This document shows positions 1-6,991 of a stretch of 64,000 bases of DNA, one piece after another (position 1 is the stretch's first letter; the number at the start of each line of letters is the position of its first letter). The DNA comes from Flavobacterium sp. GTDB taxonomy: Bacteria; Bacteroidota; Bacteroidia; Flavobacteriales; Flavobacteriaceae. The translations under genes and the position numbers were made by a program. Below the pieces are notes generated by a model. The model worked only from the letters and a program-made list of their open reading frames with translations. It was not told the DNA's origin and did not search any database. Where the stretch lies: assembly GCA_027484725.1 (NCBI GenBank), contig JAIXSK010000016.1, positions 310,001-374,000 on the forward strand, read 5' to 3'.

Positions 1-528
1 CATTTCAAGCTTTTCTGAAGTTGTTACTGCTTCTGGCATGACCACCCAAAGAATGATGTAGGCCAAAACACCTGTTCCGAATCCGGCAATGACCATTACG
101 ACCAAGAAAATTCTGAGCCAAACTGCATCAATGCCAAAATAGTGACCAAGACCGGCTGCTACCCCGCCAATCATTCCGGTATCTTTATCGCGATACAGTT
201 TTTTGTTGGCACGACCACCGGCACTACCTGCCTGATAAGTGTTTTGTGTTGGTTCTCCGTCAGGTTCAATGCGATAATCTTCAGGTTGCCCCATCACCGC
301 AATGATTTCGTCAAGTTCTTTTAGACTAATGACTTGTTTGTCACTGCTGTGTTTTTCAGCCACCAATTCGGCAATGCGCATTTCAATGTCTTTGATGATT
401 TCATCTTGTCCGTTGGAGTCAGATAAAGAGCGTTTGATGGCATCAAAATATCGACTGAGCTTTTGGTAAGCATCTTCATCTATGTGGAAGAACATACCGC
501 CTAAGTTTATATTTACTGTTTTATTCAT
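1..528 (-). CDS. PspC domain protein, cut by left window edge
   Basis: The reading frame starts with ATG at 528 and is still open at base 1, so 176 residues are visible and the C-terminus is missing. Residues 1-90 form a charged cytoplasmic-type region. Residues 109-165 are a PspC domain: a KKLYRDKDTGMIGGVAAGLG motif, then a hydrophobic segment (about 138-163) that would span the inner membrane. PspC proteins sense or signal envelope stress in the Psp response of enterobacteria; that role is inferred here. It follows the PadR gene by only 5 bp, so the two are probably co-transcribed and PadR may control it. The domain call is firm, the function is not. Confidence 0.85.
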   Translation of the reverse strand, partial: MNKTVNINLGGMFFHIDEDAYQKLSRYFDAIKRSLSDSNGQDEIIKDIEMRIAELVAEKHSSDKQVISLKELDEIIAVMGQPEDYRIEPDGEPTQNTYQAGSAGGRANKKLYRDKDTGMIGGVAAGLGHYFGIDAVWLRIFLVVMVIAGFGTGVLAYIILWVVMPEAVTTSEKLEM

Positions 529-533
529 GACTT

Positions 534-863
534 TTATTTTTGGTTGGTGATTATGTTAACGGCATCTGAGAGTTCGGTCCAAGTGCCGTTGAGTTCGTTT
601 AAAAATGTTTTTCCAATTTCAGTGAGGCCGTAGTATTTTCGGGGTGGTCCTGAGGTTGATTCTTCCCATCGATAGGTGAGCAATCCGTCGTTTTTAAGTC
701 GGGTGAGCAGCGGATAAACCGTGCCTTCCACAACCAACAGCTTTGCGTTTTTTAAGGTGTCGAGTATTTCAGAAGTATATGCTTCTCTCTCTTTGAGCAC
801 TGAGAGAATACAAAACTCTAGAACACCTTTACGCATCTGGGCTTTTGTGTTTTCTATATTCAT
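534..863 (-). CDS. PadR family transcriptional regulator
   Basis: This 109-residue protein is a PadR-type winged helix. It has the typical opening (MRKGVLEFCILSVL, residues 10-23), a helix-turn-helix region, and the GTVYPLLTRLKNDGLL motif at about 47-62, followed by the wing with SGPPRKYYGLTEIG. PadR proteins are usually local repressors that respond to phenolics or membrane stress and dimerise through a C-terminal helix, which is short here. The length is normal for the small PadR subgroup. It sits 5 bp upstream of the PspC gene and 41 bp downstream of a DUF2807 gene on the same strand, which suggests autoregulation of this envelope cluster. The ligand is unknown. Confidence 0.9.
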   Translation of the reverse strand: MNIENTKAQMRKGVLEFCILSVLKEREAYTSEILDTLKNAKLLVVEGTVYPLLTRLKNDGLLTYRWEESTSGPPRKYYGLTEIGKTFLNELNGTWTELSDAVNIITNQK

Positions 864-904
864 AATTCTTTGCTTTTAAGTTGGGTAGTTCATTTTTTGA
901 ACTT

Positions 905-1666
905 TTATTTTTCTATGTAACCAATGAGTTGCTCAGACCATTGTCTGGTGGCTGTGGCTTCTTCGTTGAGCCTAAAATCTGTTGGTATACCACGGTAACA
1001 CAGTTGGGCTTGTTCGGCCACATATACATGTAATTTTTTAGGTGCTAATATATTGGTTTTTGAGTGACCATTGGCCGTTAGATCAATTTGATCAGATTTT
1101 AAATTTCCGGCCAAGAACAGGCTGTTTCCGCTGGTGTTTACCATTATTTGATGAGCCTTTCCGCTGATATTGGCTCGGGCTTGTTTTTTAAGATTACTCA
1201 CTAGTGTTGGTGCATCGATGCGACCGCTAAATGTGCTGTGGTCAGTGGCAATCAAACGAACTTTTTCTGCGGCATGGATCATTCCTTTAAATTGAGCATC
1301 GTCTTTTAAGTTGATTTTTATTTGGTCAACAAATAGGGTTTCATTAACCGATACCAAAGCCTGATGCGTTGCCCTGATTTCATTAACCGCCGGATTGTTT
1401 ACATAAACTTTAATAGGCGCTTTTGTAGGGTTAATGGTGTACACTTGTAAGGTTTTTTGGGTTACTTCGACCACGGTGTTTTTTAATAATTCTGAATCTG
1501 TTGATTCTAGTGATACTTGGGTGTGTGGATTTTGAACATAAACGAGTTCAATATTTCCGTTGACATTGATTTTAGAGAAATCTGAAACATTTCTACTTTC
1601 TGTGTTTTGACCTTTTGCCAGCATTCCAAACAGGAATAACGTGAGCGTTGTGATGATTTTTAACAT
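905..1666 (-). CDS. DUF2807 (GIN domain) secreted protein
   Basis: A 253-residue protein starting with a signal peptide (about residues 1-19, ending LAKGQ), so it is exported to the periplasm or outer membrane. The rest matches the DUF2807/GIN-domain pattern: an opening NVSDFSKINVNGNIELVYVQ and repeated short beta-strands such as KINLKDDAQFKGMIHAAEKV, expected to form a right-handed beta-helix. The family is annotated as a putative auto-transporter adhesin head domain, but no function is established. In Bacteroidetes such genes often lie beside PspC and PadR genes, as here. It is the second gene of the minus-strand group, 64 bp after the DUF4870 gene; that gap holds a TGATGATGATT repeat. Confidence 0.8.
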   Translation of the reverse strand: MLKIITTLTLFLFGMLAKGQNTESRNVSDFSKINVNGNIELVYVQNPHTQVSLESTDSELLKNTVVEVTQKTLQVYTINPTKAPIKVYVNNPAVNEIRATHQALVSVNETLFVDQIKINLKDDAQFKGMIHAAEKVRLIATDHSTFSGRIDAPTLVSNLKKQARANISGKAHQIMVNTSGNSLFLAGNLKSDQIDLTANGHSKTNILAPKKLHVYVAEQAQLCYRGIPTDFRLNEEATATRQWSEQLIGYIEK

Positions 1667-1682
1667 GATTCGTTTTTTGATT

Positions 1683-1718
1683 GATGATGATGATTTGATG
1701 ATGATTTGATGATGATTG
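1683..1718. repeat. Short tandem repeat, GATGATGATTT units
   Basis: Three imperfect 11-bp units of GATGATGATTT lie in the 64-bp gap between the DUF4870 and DUF2807 genes. The first unit carries one extra GAT. The repeat ends 16 bp before the DUF2807 start codon at 1666 on the minus strand, so it would lie in the intercistronic leader. Confidence 0.7.
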
Positions 1719-1730
1719 AAACCTGCTGAA

Positions 1731-2186
1731 TTATTTTAAAAATTTAATGGTTAATGGATATTTGAAATCGTCTCCGTTGGCTGTTTTTACTGAGGCATAG
1801 ATGATCAAGAAGAACTCAGCCACTTTAAGCATAGCAAAGATTAAAGCTGCTACTATGGCTACTGTTAACCACCCGGTTACATCGCTAAAATTAAAATCAG
1901 TCAAGGTAAAGTCACCGTCTTCAACAGATGCATTAAAATTTGCGTGGTTAAAAAAAGTAACCAAAAAAATAGGGATGGCAATCAGCGCCAAAATGCACGA
2001 ATACATAAACAAGCTCAGTTGAAAATTGATGGTTTGTTTGGCTTGTTGTTCTACATATTCAGATTTGTCTTTATGGGCGCCCCAAATAATAATTGGAAAA
2101 ATGAAATTCCCTAATGGAATAAAATACTGAGTCAAAGTGCTCAAGTTAATAAAGGCCGCGGTATTATTTTGTTTTTTAGTTTCCAT
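1731..2186 (-). CDS. DUF4870 family membrane protein
   Basis: A 151-residue integral membrane protein of the DUF4870 (Tic20-like) type. Three hydrophobic segments are visible: about residues 18-37, 58-80 and 105-135. The signature after the first segment, PIIIWGAHKDKSEYVEQQAKQ, with a conserved positively charged loop and QTINFQLS, is typical of the family. It is first of the four minus-strand genes running to PspC and probably the operon head: a TATATTTG box lies at 2225-2218, about 30 bp upstream of the ATG. Function is unknown. Confidence 0.85.
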   Translation of the reverse strand: METKKQNNTAAFINLSTLTQYFIPLGNFIFPIIIWGAHKDKSEYVEQQAKQTINFQLSLFMYSCILALIAIPIFLVTFFNHANFNASVEDGDFTLTDFNFSDVTGWLTVAIVAALIFAMLKVAEFFLIIYASVKTANGDDFKYPLTIKFLK

Positions 2187-2217
2187 AATAATATAGAATG
2201 AATAGTAATTTCTTATG

Positions 2218-2225
2218 CAAATATA
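2218..2225 (-). promoter_or_regulatory. Candidate -7 promoter box for the DUF4870 operon
   Basis: On the minus strand this reads TATATTTG, an exact match to the Bacteroidetes -7 consensus TAnnTTTG. It lies 32 bp before the start codon at 2186. No TTG sits at the usual 17-23 bp spacing upstream, so only half of the consensus is present. Confidence 0.45.
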
Positions 2226-2342
2226 TGTTCAAAAAACAATACCTTGTATCACATAGTACTACAAATTAACAAAATATTAACAATTAAATAAAATGTAAAT
2301 GATACCATAAAAACACTACATTTACCAATAAAATAAGTACTT

Positions 2343-2807
2343 ATGGAGTTTTCTCCGTTTAAAATAAACAGCTTTTTGTTTTTCAAATTACCTTCGGCTT
2401 TTTGGTGTGGTGTGCGTTTAAAACAACTCAATCAACAAGAGGCTATGGTCACTGTTCGTCATCGATGGATCAATCAAAATCCGTTTAAATCCATGTATTT
2501 TGCCGTACAAGCCATGGCTGCTGAATTATCTACGGGTGCTTTGGTTATGTATCATATTCAAAAAAGTGGGCAAAATATTTCTATGCTCGTAGCCACCAGT
2601 CAGAGTACATTTACCAAAAAAGCAACGGGTCGAATTTATTTTAAGTGTACCGACGGAAATCAAATTGCCCAGGCCATTGCGCAAACCATCCAAACCGGTG
2701 AGGGCAGCACTGTAGTTTTGCAATCCACCGGAACCAACGAAAAAGGCGAGCAAGTATCTCTGATGCAGTTTGAATGGACTCTCAAAGTAAAATCTAACAA
2801 CCGTTAA
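2343..2807 (+). CDS. DUF4442 (hotdog-fold thioesterase-like) protein
   Basis: A 154-residue protein of the DUF4442 family, which has the hotdog fold of acyl-CoA thioesterases such as PaaI/YiiD. Visible traits are the opening INSFLFFKLPSAFWCGVR, the segment NPFKSMYFAVQAMAAELSTG (residues about 47-66) corresponding to the helix of the hotdog, and beta-strands towards the C-terminus. A thioesterase role is possible but not shown. Its start is 156 bp from the divergent DUF4870 gene and it precedes the SDR epimerase gene by 57 bp on the same strand. The length is normal. Confidence 0.8.
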   Translation: MEFSPFKINSFLFFKLPSAFWCGVRLKQLNQQEAMVTVRHRWINQNPFKSMYFAVQAMAAELSTGALVMYHIQKSGQNISMLVATSQSTFTKKATGRIYFKCTDGNQIAQAIAQTIQTGEGSTVVLQSTGTNEKGEQVSLMQFEWTLKVKSNNR

Positions 2808-2864
2808 AGCCAACACAATTGTGATGCGTTTTCAGCTTTTACATTTTAATTTTGAAAACAAAAA

Positions 2865-3770
2865 ATGAAAGTTCTTCTCACAGGCGCCACAGGTCTCATC
2901 GGTACAGCTTTAACCGAACTTTTAATCAACAGTGGCCATCAAGTTCACTATTTCACAACGCGTGCCCAACTGATAAAAAACTCAGAAAATCTTTCGGGCT
3001 TTATTTGGAATCCGGCCCAAGGAACCTTTGACCGAAATGCTTTTACAGAGGTCCAAGCCATCATTCATTTGGCGGGCGCCTCAATTAGTAAACCCTGGAC
3101 CAAAAAGTACAAATTTGAAATTCTTGAAAGCCGGATCAATGCCACCAATACTTTGTATAAAGCGCTCAAAGAAGTTCCCCACCAAGTCAATCAGCTCGTG
3201 ATGGCATCAGGGGTTGCTATTTATCCGGATAGTCCTACGACTCAATATACTGAAGATTTTCAAGGTGCTGCACCCGGGTTTTTATCTCATGTGGTTCAAA
3301 AATGGGAAGAAAGCGCCCAAAAATTTAAGCATCTAAATATTCAAGTTTGTACGCTGCGCACCGGGGTTGTTCTGGCGCAACACGGCGGTGCATTTCCGCA
3401 AATGCTTCAACCGGTTAAGATAGGTTTCGGCGCTGCAATTGGTTCAGGAAAGCAGCACATTTCTTGGATTCATTTATCTGATTTAGCACAAATGTACCAA
3501 AAGGCTTTGGAACAAAAATGGGAAGGCATACACAACGCTGTAGCTCCGGAAGCGGTTACCAATGAGCAACTCACCCAAAAAATGGCGCAGCGGCTTGGCA
3601 AAAGTTTGTGGTTGCCCAACGTTCCCAAAGCAGCCATAAAACTCATGCTGGGTGAACGCAGTATTTTGCTCACGGCAGATCAAATTGTAAAACCACAAAA
3701 GGCACTTGAAGCCCGGTTTCACTTCAAATACCCCACAATTGATTTGGCACTCCAAGAGTTAATCCCATAA
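2865..3770 (+). CDS. TIGR01777-type NAD(P)-dependent epimerase/SDR protein
   Basis: A 301-residue extended short-chain dehydrogenase. The Rossmann nucleotide-binding motif TGATGLIGTAL is at residues 6-16, AIIHLAGASI follows at about 66-75, and the C-terminal part (about 250-298) with LMLGERSILLTADQIVKPQ is the DUF1731 domain that marks this YfcH/SULA-like subfamily. The substrate is unknown. A TAATTTTG box at 2847-2854 just upstream of the start is a good -7 promoter element, so it may be transcribed separately from the DUF4442 gene. A strong terminator hairpin begins at the base after the stop codon. Confidence 0.88.
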   Translation: MKVLLTGATGLIGTALTELLINSGHQVHYFTTRAQLIKNSENLSGFIWNPAQGTFDRNAFTEVQAIIHLAGASISKPWTKKYKFEILESRINATNTLYKALKEVPHQVNQLVMASGVAIYPDSPTTQYTEDFQGAAPGFLSHVVQKWEESAQKFKHLNIQVCTLRTGVVLAQHGGAFPQMLQPVKIGFGAAIGSGKQHISWIHLSDLAQMYQKALEQKWEGIHNAVAPEAVTNEQLTQKMAQRLGKSLWLPNVPKAAIKLMLGERSILLTADQIVKPQKALEARFHFKYPTIDLALQELIP

Positions 3771-3796
3771 AAAAAGCCCCTTTTTTGGGGCTTTTT
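3771..3796 (+). terminator. Rho-independent terminator after the SDR gene
   Basis: AAAAAGCCCC pairs with GGGGCTTTTT around a six-T loop, and the downstream arm supplies the T-run. It starts at the first base after the stop codon. Confidence 0.9.
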
Positions 3797-3872
3797 CACT
3801 ATAAGTGGGTGAATTAATAATACTAAAGTTTAGTGCTAACCTTCATTATTGAGAGTAACAAACTTAAAAAAA

Positions 3873-3888
3873 ACGAAAACGTTATCGT
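3873..3888. promoter_or_regulatory. LacI-family operator-like near-palindrome
   Basis: The sequence ACGAAAACGTTATCGT is palindromic except for one mismatched pair and has the central AACGTT typical of LacI/PurR/CcpA-type operators (ACGnAAACGTTTnCGT). It lies in the 368-bp gap between the SDR gene terminator and grpE, about 165 bp ahead of the likely grpE promoter. No LacI-type gene is in the window. A better copy of the same motif lies at 47236-47255. Confidence 0.35.
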
Positions 3889-3923
3889 CTTAAAAATCTA
3901 TTAATTTTTCATTTTTAACATTT

Positions 3924-4008
3924 GGGCAGCTATTCCCGCTTTTCGCTGCTATCTTTTGCTTTTAAAGAACAAAGCAAAAGGATATTCGCTGCCATCGGGG
4001 CTGCATTG
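3924..4008 (+). repeat. Dispersed structured repeat element, copy 1 (subfamily A')
   Basis: The element starts GGGCAGCTATTCCCGC and ends CGCTGCCATCGGGGCTGCA. Its centre is an imperfect hairpin, ATCTTTTGCT against AGCAAAAGGAT. It makes up most of the 368-bp gap 3771-4138 together with a terminator, an operator-like site and the grpE promoter. Related copies are at 8360, 14592, 25088, 27493, 32185, 33830, 39413, 40573 and 43012. Confidence 0.8.
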
Positions 4009-4052
4009 AAACCACAGTTTTGCATAAAAATCACGACTAAAATCAATGACAA

Positions 4053-4085
4053 TTTGGCATTATTGGTTAAATGGCAATACTTTTG
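4053..4085 (+). promoter_or_regulatory. Promoter of grpE-dnaJ
   Basis: TTTG at 4053-4056 and TACTTTTG at 4078-4085 are separated by 21 bp and match the Bacteroidetes vegetative promoter (TTG, then TAnnTTTG). The leader to the grpE start at 4139 would be about 45 bases. I saw no CIRCE-type inverted repeat. Confidence 0.6.
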
Positions 4086-4138
4086 CAAAGTGGGCGAAGA
4101 ATTTTTCATCCAAAAACAGATCAAAAATAACAAGCAAA

Positions 4139-4696
4139 ATGACAACTGAAAACACAGAAAAAAATATGAATCAAGAAAACACGGCTACAGATAACGCAGC
4201 GCAAGCCACTGTTGAAGAAACTGCTGTTGAAGCCGCTGAAACCCTCACGCCTGAGCAAAAACTTCAAGAAGAACTCGCTCAAGAGAAAGACAAGTTTTTG
4301 AGACTTTTTGCTGAATTTGAAAACTATAAACGCCGCACTGCCAAAGAGCGCATAGATTTGTTTAAAACGGCCAATCAAGAAGTACTTCAGGCTTTGTTGC
4401 CGGTGATTGATGACTTTGACCGCGCTTTGATTGAAATAAAAAAGTCAGAAGATGACATTCTTTTAAAAGGTGTTGAACTCATTTATGACAAATTTACATC
4501 AACCTTGACATCCAAAGGATTAGAAATGGTTTCTGTGCAGGCCGGTGATGTTTTTGATGCTGATTATGCTGAAGCCATTACACAAATTCCATCACCAACA
4601 CCCGAACTCAAAGGCAAAATTGTCGATGTAATCGAAAAAGGATATAAACTCGGAGATAAAATTATCCGCTTTCCAAAAGTCATCGTGGGTAATTAA
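4139..4696 (+). CDS. grpE: Nucleotide exchange factor GrpE
   Basis: GrpE releases ADP from the Hsp70 chaperone DnaK in the cytoplasm. With the start at 4139 (MTTENTEK) the protein has 185 residues. An acidic, low-complexity N-terminus is followed by the long dimerising coiled coil (about 45-100, with FAEFENYKRRTAKER) and the C-terminal beta-wing (KGLEMVSVQAGDVFDADYAEAI, GYKLGDKIIRFPKVIVGN). A longer in-frame start at 4046 was rejected because it lies upstream of the likely promoter box at 4078-4085. The start at 4166 is possible too. dnaJ follows after 41 bp, so the two form a co-chaperone operon. Confidence 0.95.
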   Translation: MTTENTEKNMNQENTATDNAAQATVEETAVEAAETLTPEQKLQEELAQEKDKFLRLFAEFENYKRRTAKERIDLFKTANQEVLQALLPVIDDFDRALIEIKKSEDDILLKGVELIYDKFTSTLTSKGLEMVSVQAGDVFDADYAEAITQIPSPTPELKGKIVDVIEKGYKLGDKIIRFPKVIVGN

Positions 4697-4737
4697 TGAT
4701 TTTTTCCCGCAAGGGCTAACTGAATTCTGAACAGAAA

Positions 4738-5844
4738 ATGAAAAAAGATTTTTACGAAATATTAGGCGTAGCCAAAAATGCTTCTGAGGCCGAAATCAAA
4801 AAGGCATATCGCAAAAAAGCCATTGAGTTTCACCCCGATAAAAACCCCGGAGACAAGCAAGCTGAAGAAAACTTCAAATTGGCTGCTGAAGCTTATGAAG
4901 TGCTCAGTGACAGCCAAAAACGCGCTCGTTATGATCAATATGGTCATCAAGCTTTTGATGGCGCCGGCGGATTTGGCGGCGGACACCACATGAACATGGA
5001 CGATATCTTCAGTCAATTTGGCGATATCTTCGGTGGTGCTTTTGGCGGATTTGGCGGTTCCTCAGGGCAACGTCGCGTGGTTAAAGGCAGCAATTTACGC
5101 ATCAAAGTCAAACTTACTTTAGATGAAATTGCCCATGGTGTTGAGAAAAAAGTAAAAGTTAAACGCAAAGTACAAGCACCCGGTGTTAGCTACAAAACCT
5201 GCGGAACTTGTAACGGTCAAGGCCAAGTCATGCGGGTGACCAATACAATTTTAGGTCGTATGCAAACGTCCACTACTTGTCCAACATGTGGTGGTGCCGG
5301 ACAAATGATTGACAAAAAACCGGCCAATGCAGATGCACACGGAATGATTTTAGAAGACGAAACCGTATCGATTAAAATTCCGGCAGGTGTGGTTGATGGC
5401 ATGCAACTCAAAGTTTCAAACAAAGGAAACGATGCGCCGGGCAACGGAATTCCGGGCGATTTAATTGTAGCCATAGAAGAAGTAGAGCACGAATTCCTCA
5501 AAAGAGAAGGCGAAAATCTTCATTATGACCTATATATTAGTTTTTCTGAAGCCGCTTTGGGTGTGTCAAAAGACATTGATGCCGTCAACGGAAAAGTCAG
5601 AATCAAACTTGAAGAAGGCATACAATCAGGCAAAATCCTCCGATTAAAAGGCAAAGGTATTCCAAGCTTAAATAGTTATGGCAGAGGTGATTTACTTGTA
5701 CATGTCAATGTATGGACACCTAAAGTACTCAACAAAGAGCAACGCGATTTTTTTGAGAAAAACTTATCTAATGAACACTTCATTCCAAGCCCAGAAAAGT
5801 CTGATAAATCTTTTTTTGAAAAAGTTAAGGATATGTTTTCTTAG
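4738..5844 (+). CDS. dnaJ: Chaperone protein DnaJ with a reduced zinc-finger region
   Basis: DnaJ delivers substrates to DnaK and stimulates its ATPase. The 368-residue protein has the J domain (1-68, HPD at 32-34), a Gly/Phe-rich linker (75-108), a cysteine-rich region and the two C-terminal substrate-binding domains. The cysteine-rich region holds only two CxxCxGxG motifs (Cys155/158 and Cys181/184) instead of the usual four, so it can form only one of the two normal zinc sites. From memory, other flavobacterial DnaJ proteins look the same, but I could not check this. The gene is second in the grpE operon and is followed by a strong terminator. Confidence 0.97.
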   Translation: MKKDFYEILGVAKNASEAEIKKAYRKKAIEFHPDKNPGDKQAEENFKLAAEAYEVLSDSQKRARYDQYGHQAFDGAGGFGGGHHMNMDDIFSQFGDIFGGAFGGFGGSSGQRRVVKGSNLRIKVKLTLDEIAHGVEKKVKVKRKVQAPGVSYKTCGTCNGQGQVMRVTNTILGRMQTSTTCPTCGGAGQMIDKKPANADAHGMILEDETVSIKIPAGVVDGMQLKVSNKGNDAPGNGIPGDLIVAIEEVEHEFLKREGENLHYDLYISFSEAALGVSKDIDAVNGKVRIKLEEGIQSGKILRLKGKGIPSLNSYGRGDLLVHVNVWTPKVLNKEQRDFFEKNLSNEHFIPSPEKSDKSFFEKVKDMFS

Positions 5845-5912
5845 ATTAAAAAATTATTATACATTTGAAAAAATACTAGGCAACTAGTAATTTCTTTTTC
5901 ATAGCAATTTTT

Positions 5913-5950
5913 CCCATCCTTATTGTCCAAATAAGGGTGGGTTTTTTTTT
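5913..5950 (+). terminator. Rho-independent terminator after dnaJ
   Basis: CCCATCCTTATT at 5913-5924 pairs with AATAAGGGTGGG at 5930-5941 (one G-T pair) and nine Ts follow. Confidence 0.9.
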
Positions 5951-6008
5951 GTAACGAATCACTTACAGCATTTACTAATTTTCTACATTTACAAAAATCA
6001 TTAACCCT

Positions 6009-6929
6009 ATGAGCAACATACTTGAAGTAGAAAAAGTGGTCAAACAATACGGTAACTACACTGCGCTCAACCACGTTTCACTTTCGGTGCCCAAAGGCAG
6101 TATTTACGGTCTTTTAGGCCCGAACGGAGCCGGAAAAACTTCCCTCATTCGCATCATCAATCAAATTACTTTGCCCGACAGCGGAACCGTTCTTTTTGAC
6201 GGCGAAAAACTCCAACCGCATCACGTGCAACACATTGGGTATTTGCCCGAAGAACGCGGTTTGTACAAAACCATGAAAGTAGGTGAGCAGTGTTTGTATT
6301 TGGCACAACTCAAAGGATTGTCGAAAGCCGAAGCCACTGCCCAACTCAAATATTGGTTTGACCGGCTGGATATTCACGGTTGGTGGAACAAAAAAATTCA
6401 AGAACTCTCCAAAGGAATGGCGCAAAAAATCCAGTTTGTGGTTTGTGTGCTGCACCGTCCTAAATTGCTCATATTTGACGAACCTTTTTCAGGTTTTGAT
6501 CCGGTAAATGCCAACATCATCAAAGACGAAATTCTAGAGCTCAAAAAGCAAGGTTCTACCATTATTTTTTCTACTCATCGCATGGAAAGCGTAGAAGAAT
6601 TATGTGATCACATTGCGCTCATTCACAAATCCAACAAACTCATCGAGGGCAAACTAACCGATGTTAAAAAAGAATACCGCACCAACAGTTTTGAAGTAGG
6701 CATTTTGACCGAAAACGTCGAAGGTTTGATGTATGATTTGACCCAAAAATTTACCGTTGGACAAACTGATTTTAAATCGCTCAACGACGAACTCAAATTG
6801 CAAATTGAGCTCGGAAGTGCTCTGCCGAATGATCTTTTAAACGTCTTAACCGGTCGCGGACAAGTCACGCATTTTATGGAAAAAATTCCAAGTGTGAATG
6901 ATATTTTCATCAAAACGGTCAGTCAATAA
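6009..6929 (+). CDS. ABC transporter ATPase, NatA-like
   Basis: The 306-residue ATPase of an ABC-2 type exporter. Walker A GPNGAGKT is at 37-44, a variant signature LSKGM at 133-137, and Walker B LLIFDEP at 153-159 followed by a D-loop FSGFDP. The C-terminal 80 residues are the extra domain found in NatA-type subunits. It is paired with the permease gene 62 bp downstream, whose order and type match the Na+ exporter NatAB of Bacillus; the real substrate is not known. A short AAGAnnnn repeat fills the gap between the two genes and overlaps this gene's stop codon. Confidence 0.9.
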   Translation: MSNILEVEKVVKQYGNYTALNHVSLSVPKGSIYGLLGPNGAGKTSLIRIINQITLPDSGTVLFDGEKLQPHHVQHIGYLPEERGLYKTMKVGEQCLYLAQLKGLSKAEATAQLKYWFDRLDIHGWWNKKIQELSKGMAQKIQFVVCVLHRPKLLIFDEPFSGFDPVNANIIKDEILELKKQGSTIIFSTHRMESVEELCDHIALIHKSNKLIEGKLTDVKKEYRTNSFEVGILTENVEGLMYDLTQKFTVGQTDFKSLNDELKLQIELGSALPNDLLNVLTGRGQVTHFMEKIPSVNDIFIKTVSQ

Positions 6930-6968
6930 AGATTGCAAGATTGTAAGACTGTAAGATTTTAAGATATT
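6929..6968 (+). repeat. Five-unit 8-bp tandem repeat AAGAnnnn
   Basis: Five consecutive 8-bp units start at 6929, 6937, 6945, 6953 and 6961: AAGATTGC, AAGATTGT, AAGACTGT, AAGATTTT and AAGATATT. The first shares its first base with the stop codon of the ATPase gene. The array fills most of the gap to the permease gene. Confidence 0.75.
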
Positions 6969-6991
6969 TTCAAATTGAAATAAAAATTAAT

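Noticed and set aside
3922-4149. Open frames on both strands over the gap before grpE
   Set aside because: They translate the structured repeat element (copy 1) and the promoter region; no protein family is seen.
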